Shown: piece after piece, positions 6,842 through 11,146 of the stretch | Position numbering within the stretch: position 1 is the stretch's first letter | Layout: each line of letters begins with the position of its first letter | Origin: JAEXNA01 sp050486105 | Lineage (GTDB): Bacteria > Vulcanimicrobiota > Xenobia > Xenobiales > JADMJV01 | NCBI GenBank assembly: GCA_050486105.1 | Contig: JBJHCR010000223.1 | Location: 1 to 11,146 of the forward strand | Length of the DNA: 11,146 nucleotides | Direction: 5' to 3' | The notes under the pieces: model-generated | Told to the model about the DNA's origin: nothing | Databases searched by the model: none | The model's input: the letters and a program-made list of their open reading frames with translations, nothing else | Program-made: the position numbers and the translations under genes

Positions 6842-7813
6842 ATGAAAGCTATCGTTGTTCGAGGTGAGAGCCTGAGCTGGGAGGAGGTTGAGGACCTCCC
6901 AACGCCTGGTCCCAAAGAGGTTCGCATCAAGGTTTGTGCAACCGCGGTCAATCGCGCGGATCTGCTGCAGCGGAGCGGGAAGTATCCCCCTCCCCCAGGG
7001 ATCACCGATATCTTGGGCTTGGAGTGTTCAGGGACCGTTCTTGAAGTAGGCTCTGAGGTCTCTTGGCCTGGAGTTGGAGAGCCGGTGTGCGCCCTCTTGG
7101 CTGGGGGTGGGTATGCCGAAGAAGTGGTAGTGCCTGCGGGGTTGGTCTTGCCGGTCCCGAAGGGGGTCTCCCTAGTCGAGGCTGCTGCCCTTCCTGAAGT
7201 TTTCACCACCGCTTGGCTCAATTTGCGTCTCGAAGGCGCCCTGAGCCACGGCACCTTCCCCGAGCGGGTTCTGGTCCACGCCGGAGCCAGCGGTGTAGGC
7301 ACTGCGGCTATCCAGCTCTGCGTGGCCTGGGGCAATCCGGTAGCGGTGACGGTCGGCAGCGCAAACAAGGTCGAATTTTGTCGAGCTCTGGGAGCCGAAC
7401 TGGCTCTCGATCGCCATGCCGGACCCTGGTTCGAGCAAATAAAAGCTTGGGGCGGGGTAGACCTGATCCTGGATCCGGTGGGCGGCTCTTACCTGGACCA
7501 CAACATCTCAGTTCTGCGGAACCGGGGTCGCCTAGTGATCATTGGGGTCATGGGGGGGACTCAGGGCACCTTAGCTCTCGGAAGGCTTTTGGTAAAACGC
7601 CTGTCGGTGAAAGGCTCGGTGCTGCGCAGTCGATCGGTGGCGGAAAAAACTGAGATTCTCCAGGGGGTCAAGAAGGAGGTTTGGCCTCTTTTTGAAGCCG
7701 GGCTTGCGCGCCCAATCGTAGAAGAAATCTTGGCTATACAGATGGCCGAAGAAGCTCATCAATTGTTGGCATCAAACCGGACGATGGGCAAGGTCTTGCT
7801 CCGAGTGGATTAG
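6842..7813 (+). CDS. NAD(P)H-dependent quinone oxidoreductase, PIG3-like (MDR superfamily)
   Basis: This 323-residue protein is a zinc-free medium-chain dehydrogenase/reductase of the quinone oxidoreductase type. The substrate domain has the PIG3-type block NRADLLQRSGKYPPPPG (37-53) and ILGLECSG, then ALLAGGGYAEE and LPEVFTTAW (118-125), which in human PIG3 is PETFFTVW. The Rossmann domain has the glycine-rich loop HAGASGVGTAAIQL (146-159) and LDPVGG. The zinc-binding cysteines of alcohol dehydrogenases are absent, as expected. Family members reduce quinones using NADPH. The ATG at 6842 has AAAGGAAG about 8 bases upstream. The frame contains a run of seven G (7552-7558). The natural substrate cannot be told from sequence. 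Confidence 0.93.
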   Translation: MKAIVVRGESLSWEEVEDLPTPGPKEVRIKVCATAVNRADLLQRSGKYPPPPGITDILGLECSGTVLEVGSEVSWPGVGEPVCALLAGGGYAEEVVVPAGLVLPVPKGVSLVEAAALPEVFTTAWLNLRLEGALSHGTFPERVLVHAGASGVGTAAIQLCVAWGNPVAVTVGSANKVEFCRALGAELALDRHAGPWFEQIKAWGGVDLILDPVGGSYLDHNISVLRNRGRLVIIGVMGGTQGTLALGRLLVKRLSVKGSVLRSRSVAEKTEILQGVKKEVWPLFEAGLARPIVEEILAIQMAEEAHQLLASNRTMGKVLLRVD

Positions 7814-7843
7814 CCTAACCGGAAGACCTCCACTTTAGGAAAC

Positions 7844-7875
7844 TTGAGCTTTGTGTGGATATATGGTATCCATAT
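7844..7875 (+). promoter_or_regulatory. Promoter and operator-like inverted repeat of the toxin-antitoxin operon
   Basis: ATATGG-TAT-CCATAT (7861-7875) is an inverted repeat ending 3 bases before the antitoxin ATG (7879), where ribbon-helix-helix antitoxins usually bind to repress their own operon. TTGAGC (7844-7849) and TATCCA (7867-7872), 17 bases apart, form a weak -35/-10 pair that would start transcription at about the A of the ATG. No Shine-Dalgarno sequence is present, which fits a leaderless mRNA. The repeat is clear; promoter and operator roles are inferred. Confidence 0.45.
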
Positions 7876-7878
7876 CAT

Positions 7879-8130
7879 ATGCATAGAACTACCTTGCTGT
7901 TGGATGAAGAGAGTAGAAAGGCAGCTAAAGAGATTGCTGCTCGGCTAGATTGTTCGACCTCGGAAGCCATCAGAGTTGCTATCGTTAGATACCGGGACCT
8001 TGCTCTCGGTGTGTCGGAGGCGGTTCGTGAAGAGCGGGTCAAGGTGCTCGGTCATCTGTTTGACCTTTTTGAGGGCCATGATGCAGACGAAGAGATCGCC
8101 CGGTTGAAAGCTGAGGACGAAGGGTCCTGA
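7879..8130 (+). CDS. Ribbon-helix-helix antitoxin, VapB-like
   Basis: This 83-residue protein starts with a typical RHH motif: strand RTTLLLDEE, helix ESRKAAKEIAARLD, turn CSTSEA, helix IRVAIVRYRDLA. The charged C-terminal half (about 45-83) would wrap and inhibit the toxin. The next reading frame is a PIN-domain toxin overlapping this stop codon, the classic VapBC arrangement. The ATG at 7879 is preferred over GTG 7855, because the eight extra residues would be encoded by the palindromic operator. RHH antitoxins usually repress their own promoter, and an inverted repeat lies directly upstream. Gene symbol withheld because the VapB subfamily is not resolved. Confidence 0.83.
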   Translation: MHRTTLLLDEESRKAAKEIAARLDCSTSEAIRVAIVRYRDLALGVSEAVREERVKVLGHLFDLFEGHDADEEIARLKAEDEGS

Positions 8131-8522
8131 ACCTCATTCAGCTAGATACCGATTTCCTGATCAAGGCCCTCATCGAGAACGGATTTGAGCGACGAACTCT
8201 TCTGCGAATTGCCAACAGCGATGCTGAGATCAAGATGAGCGCCATCGCTTGGTACGAGTTCTCTCGGGGACCGCGCACGCCCCAGCAGCTCGCCGTAGCT
8301 CGCTCGTTTTTTTCACCTGATGGAATAGTACCGTTCACCGAAGATATCGCTGAGCGGGCAGCCGATGTGTTCCGCAAACTTGGATCTCCTCGACGTAGAG
8401 CAGCCGATATCGCCATTGGCGTTACTGCGGTCGTCACTCAAGCCACCCTCTACACTAGAAACCTCAGAGATTTCACTGGAATCGATTCCCTGCAACTGGC
8501 GGTCCCCAGTGGTGACCTATAG
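8127..8522 (+). CDS. PIN-domain toxin, VapC-like, with non-ATG start (CTG)
   Basis: This is probably an Mg-dependent ribonuclease of the PIN family, 131 residues from the CTG. The conserved acidic residues are Asp7 in LIQLDTDFLI, Glu44 in AIAWYEF, Asp94 in RRRAADIAIG and Asp115 in LYTRNLRDF, so the active site looks complete. The first ATG in frame (8235) would drop the first 36 residues including Asp7. Between the upstream in-frame stop (8112-8114) and 8235 there is no ATG, GTG or TTG. The CTG at 8127 overlaps the antitoxin TGA as CTGA, where ATGA is usual. A single C-to-A change at 8127 would restore ATG and leave the antitoxin serine unchanged. ATT at 8136 is a second candidate. Low-efficiency initiation would keep toxin below antitoxin; otherwise the gene has lost its start. 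Confidence 0.8.
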   Translation: MNLIQLDTDFLIKALIENGFERRTLLRIANSDAEIKMSAIAWYEFSRGPRTPQQLAVARSFFSPDGIVPFTEDIAERAADVFRKLGSPRRRAADIAIGVTAVVTQATLYTRNLRDFTGIDSLQLAVPSGDL

Positions 8523-8599
8523 ATTGGGTCTGCCGATAGACAGTCTTGAGACTACTGTATCACCAGGTTTGCGGGGGCAAAATCTCGTAGACTTCAATT

Positions 8600-9355
8600 A
8601 TGGGTAAATCCAGTGGGCGCAAGAAGGCGAAAAAGCTCAGGAATGTTTTTCGCCCTGAGGTACCCTCAGCACGCCAGGAAATCCAGCACACCGCTCAGCG
8701 GCGGGTGGAGCAGTACGCCGTTGAGGCCTTGAGCCAAGACCGCTCTCCTATGGCGGTGGTGCGTTTAGGCCTAGAAGCGGTTCGAAACTGTGAGGGAGTG
8801 GCGGAAACTCTCCACCGGGAGTTTCAGCCTGAGTTAGCTTGCCGAGAGGGCTGCGACTACTGCTGTTATCCTCCGGTTGCGGCCACGGTGCCCGAGGTGG
8901 CCAATATCGTGGCCTATGTTTTGAGCCAAATGTCTGAAGACCAGCAGCAAGAGCTGCAGGGGCGAGTGCAGAACGTTCTTCAGGAAACCTCTGGCCTGAA
9001 TGGTCGGGAGCGCTCAAGGAGGAACATCGCCTGTCCCTATCTCGAAAATGGGCGCTGTGCGGTGTACCCGGTTCGTCCCTTGGCGTGTCGGGGGTTCAAT
9101 TCCATCGATCGAGAGGTCTGCGAAGCGGTTTTTGCCAATCCTGCCGATCCCCCAAAGGTTCCCACCTTCGTTCCTATCTTGGCCTCCGCTCAGGGAACGA
9201 AAGAGGGGCTGGCTGCAGGTCTCTTGCGTCATGGCTTGTCTACTCCGATTGTGGATTTGGTGAAAGGGAGCGCAAAATTGTTCGAGGCTCTCGATGAAAA
9301 CTTGGACCATTGGCTCGAGGGGCAGGACGTTTTCGTCGACTGCAAGCCTTTCTGA
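8600..9355 (+). CDS. YkgJ-family cysteine cluster protein
   Basis: This 251-residue protein has the CxxxCxxCC cluster of the YkgJ/PF03692 family at Cys81, Cys85, Cys88 and Cys89 (CREGCDYCCYPP). A second set lies at Cys145, Cys153 and Cys163 (ACPYLENGRCAVYPVRPLACRGF), with a further cysteine at 174. The motif CxYxxRPLxCRxF is typical. The cysteines likely bind zinc or an Fe-S cluster; the biochemical role of the family is unknown. The N-terminus (1-20) is strongly basic and could bind nucleic acid. No clear Shine-Dalgarno sequence precedes the ATG at 8600. The gene lies 77 bases after the toxin and 73 before the lipoate ligase, in the same direction, so shared transcription is possible. Confidence 0.88.
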   Translation: MGKSSGRKKAKKLRNVFRPEVPSARQEIQHTAQRRVEQYAVEALSQDRSPMAVVRLGLEAVRNCEGVAETLHREFQPELACREGCDYCCYPPVAATVPEVANIVAYVLSQMSEDQQQELQGRVQNVLQETSGLNGRERSRRNIACPYLENGRCAVYPVRPLACRGFNSIDREVCEAVFANPADPPKVPTFVPILASAQGTKEGLAAGLLRHGLSTPIVDLVKGSAKLFEALDENLDHWLEGQDVFVDCKPF

Positions 9356-9428
9356 ATCGAAAACGCTGCCTTGAGTTGAAGGTCTTTCCGCAGGGATTTC
9401 TGCATCTGAGGTCGGACCCCATCAGGGC

Positions 9429-10472
9429 ATGAACAAACGTTTAAGAGTAATGGTAGCGAAGACCAACGATCCCTATTTCAACCTGGCCACTGAGGATTGG
9501 ATTTATCGCGATCTCGACCCTCAATGCCGAGTTCTTTATCTATGGCGAAACGAACCTACCATCGTGATCGGTCGCAGCCAAAACGCTTGGAGTGAATGCG
9601 ATGTCGCCGCGGTTCAAGTTGATGGAGTTCACCTGGTTCGCCGACCGAGCGGGGGGGGAGCGGTTTTCCAGGATCTGGGCAACACTTGTTTTACTTTTAT
9701 GTCAGCGAAAGAACCCGGCGTGACCTCCAAACAGCTGCACGCTCGCAACAACGAGATCTTGATCAAGGCTTTGGCTCGCTTAGGCCTAGAGGCTCAGGCC
9801 TCGGGAAGAAACGATTTGGTGGTCCATCGAGATGGGGAAAGTTATAAGATCTCGGGAAGCGCTTTCAAGGAGAGCCCCGATCGTCTTTTTCATCACGGAA
9901 CCATGCTGATTCAGGTGGACTTGGGCCGACTGTCGAGCTACCTCACTCCTAGTCGACGGAAGTTGCAGGCTAAGGGCGTGAAATCGGTGAGGTCCCGAGT
10001 GATGAACCTCACCGAGGTGGTGCCAAACTTGGAGCATCAGCAGTTTTGCGACGCCTTGATAGAAGAGTTTTTCTCCTACTACGGCGCTCGGGCTCCTTTA
10101 GAATTCTTGGACGCCCGGGCTCTGGAGCAAGTCCCGACGCTCAGCGCTTACCATCAACAATTGAGATCCTGGGACTGGGTCTACGGCAAAACCCCAAATT
10201 TTGTGCATTGTTTGGAGCATCGATTCGATTGGGGCACGGTTGAGGTTCACCTGGACACCGACCGGGGACTGATCCAAAGAGCGCAAGTGTATTCTGACAG
10301 CTTGGACCCCGATTTCATCGAAGCCATTCCTCAGAGCCTGCAGGGGGTGCCCTATCGGAGTGAAGGGGCCGAGGCGGCCCGAGAAGCTCATCGGCAAGCT
10401 CAACCTGAATCGGTTCGAGCGCTCCTCATTGAAGAATTCTACTCCTGGCTTAGAGTCGAACTGCTTAGCTGA
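9429..10472 (+). CDS. lplA: Lipoate-protein ligase A
   Basis: This enzyme activates free lipoate with ATP and attaches it to lysines of the E2 subunits of 2-oxoacid dehydrogenases and of GcvH. The 347 residues resemble the 338 of E. coli LplA, with both catalytic and C-terminal accessory domains. Key motifs are NDPYFNLATEDWI (13-25), the lipoyl-AMP loop RRPSGGGAVFQD (71-82), the catalytic lysine region YKISGSAFKE (139-148, Lys140) and HHGTML (155-160). The GGG of the loop is encoded in a run of eight G (9651-9658). M1 is chosen because its distance to NDPYFNLA matches E. coli. The only upstream AGGG is 1 base from the ATG, too close to serve as a normal ribosome binding site. No pyruvate dehydrogenase or glycine cleavage genes are visible nearby. 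Confidence 0.94.
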   Translation: MNKRLRVMVAKTNDPYFNLATEDWIYRDLDPQCRVLYLWRNEPTIVIGRSQNAWSECDVAAVQVDGVHLVRRPSGGGAVFQDLGNTCFTFMSAKEPGVTSKQLHARNNEILIKALARLGLEAQASGRNDLVVHRDGESYKISGSAFKESPDRLFHHGTMLIQVDLGRLSSYLTPSRRKLQAKGVKSVRSRVMNLTEVVPNLEHQQFCDALIEEFFSYYGARAPLEFLDARALEQVPTLSAYHQQLRSWDWVYGKTPNFVHCLEHRFDWGTVEVHLDTDRGLIQRAQVYSDSLDPDFIEAIPQSLQGVPYRSEGAEAAREAHRQAQPESVRALLIEEFYSWLRVELLS

Positions 10473-10570
10473 GCTGTTGGATTCTGCTCAGGGCCTTTTC
10501 GCCCAGGACCTGCCATCGATTGTCTCCCCGTCGTCGGGCCCAGAGGATTTGTTGAAATCTCGCTGTTCGG

Positions 10571-11080
10571 TCAACGAGGGGTGAAGGTGTTGGCAATAGC
10601 TGAGATCATAGCGGAGCTGGCCTCGCCCCCTTGGTAGACCCGTAGACCGAGGGTGACCACGGCTCCGTTTTTCAATCGGCCCTGAAAAACGTGGATTTCG
10701 TGGGGTCGAGGTCCTTCTCTGGTATAGACCTTCCTGGCTGCCGTGGTGCCTAGGAAAAGCGTTTTGTTGATCTGTTCGGGTTCGCTGGATAGGTTGAGAA
10801 AAGTGGAACGCGCCATGGTATAGGGGTCAATCCCGGCCTGCTTCATGATCTCCACAGCATCGCCCGGATAGGTGGCCACCAGCAACTCAAACTCAGCCGA
10901 ATCGATGGGAGCCTCGGCGGGGTAACGCACCGACAGGACCCGATCTCCCAGGATTTCCGGCTCTCCTAAGGGGAAAGCGTATTCCAGGGTGTAGTCTCCG
11001 AGGGTCAAGGAGTCGCTGTTGGCTACGGCAGAACCTCCGGGAAGCAAGAGCAGCATGAACAAGACGAGCCAAATTCGCAT
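10571..11080 (-). CDS. Small secreted protein of unknown function
   Basis: This 169-residue protein has a clear signal peptide (MRIWLVLFMLLLLPGGSAVA, cleavage near residue 20) and no lipobox cysteine; the mature chain has no cysteine at all. The mature part is a beta-rich single domain with alternating strands (YTLEYAFPL, VLSVRYPA, EFELLVATYP, EIHVFQG, VVTLGLRVYQ) and ends in ISAIANTFTPR. That pattern loosely resembles PsbP/DUF1795-like domains, but I would not assign the family from this. It should be exported to the periplasm or outside. It converges on lplA with a 98-base gap holding no obvious terminator. The start has no strong ribosome binding site (GAAGCAAG upstream). Confidence 0.82.
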   Translation of the reverse strand: MRIWLVLFMLLLLPGGSAVANSDSLTLGDYTLEYAFPLGEPEILGDRVLSVRYPAEAPIDSAEFELLVATYPGDAVEIMKQAGIDPYTMARSTFLNLSSEPEQINKTLFLGTTAARKVYTREGPRPHEIHVFQGRLKNGAVVTLGLRVYQGGEASSAMISAIANTFTPR

Positions 11081-11114
11081 AAGGCTTGCTTCGGAGGCCC
11101 AGTTGAGGAACCTG

Positions 11115-11130
11115 CTAAGGATCTGGCCAG
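11115..11130. repeat. Second copy of the intergenic repeat
   Basis: These 16 bases are identical to positions 17-32, and include AGGATCTGG and the start of its complementary arm. The copy diverges right after the centre, so only half of the palindrome is kept. It lies about 35 bases upstream of the start of the secreted-protein gene (11080). Confidence 0.5.
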
Positions 11131-11146
11131 GAATAACTTCCCGATT

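Noticed and set aside
8103..8130. Programmed -1 frameshift joining antitoxin and toxin
   Set aside because: The toxin frame is -1 relative to the antitoxin, but no slippery heptamer lies in the short window between 8112 and 8130. An overlapping CTG start explains it more simply.
8540..8558. Hairpin ACAGTCT/AGACT-TGT after the toxin gene as a terminator
   Set aside because: The loop is very short, there is a two-base bulge, and no T tract follows.
10473..10570. Terminator between lplA and the secreted-protein gene
   Set aside because: I looked for a stem with a T tract in this gap and found only scattered GGGCC-type matches.

Overview
The window is a gene-dense stretch of bacterial chromosome with moderately high G+C judged by eye, short intergenic gaps and genes on both strands. 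TGA ends several ordinary genes here (2261, alr, vapB and ykgJ), so the standard bacterial code applies. I cannot place the organism. An ABC-F ATPase, LysRS, alanine racemase and lipoate ligase are housekeeping genes. The stalk-domain/thioredoxin fusion and an orphan protein suggest a poorly sampled lineage. No stretch longer than 300 bases lacks a gene, and I saw no rRNA, tRNA, CRISPR array or insertion sequence.

Layout. (1) 49-1677 (-) encodes an ABC-F ATPase, followed by a palindromic repeat (17-47) that partly recurs at 11115-11130. (2) 1832-2194 (+) encodes a small four-helix membrane protein of the phage holin IV type. It converges on an orphan protein at 2261-2968 (-), with a strong bidirectional terminator between them. 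(3) 3238-3915 (+) is the most interesting locus. A secreted stalk-domain/thioredoxin gene is interrupted by one in-frame TGA, exactly where the first cysteine of the CxxC active site should be. It reads Sec-Gly-Ala-Cys and is best explained as a selenoprotein. (4) lysS and alr (6720 down to 3948, -) lie head to tail and are probably co-transcribed. (5) 6842-10472 (+) carries a PIG3-type quinone oxidoreductase, a VapBC-like toxin-antitoxin pair, a YkgJ-type cysteine-cluster protein and lipoate-protein ligase A. (6) 10571-11080 (-) encodes a small secreted protein of unknown function.

Two genes here are easy to misannotate. The selenoprotein would be split into a truncated stalk protein and a headless thioredoxin fragment. 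The PIN toxin has no ATG, GTG or TTG start upstream of its catalytic N-terminus. It appears to begin at CTG (8127), overlapping the antitoxin stop codon, so an ATG-only caller would start it 36 codons late and lose the first catalytic aspartate.
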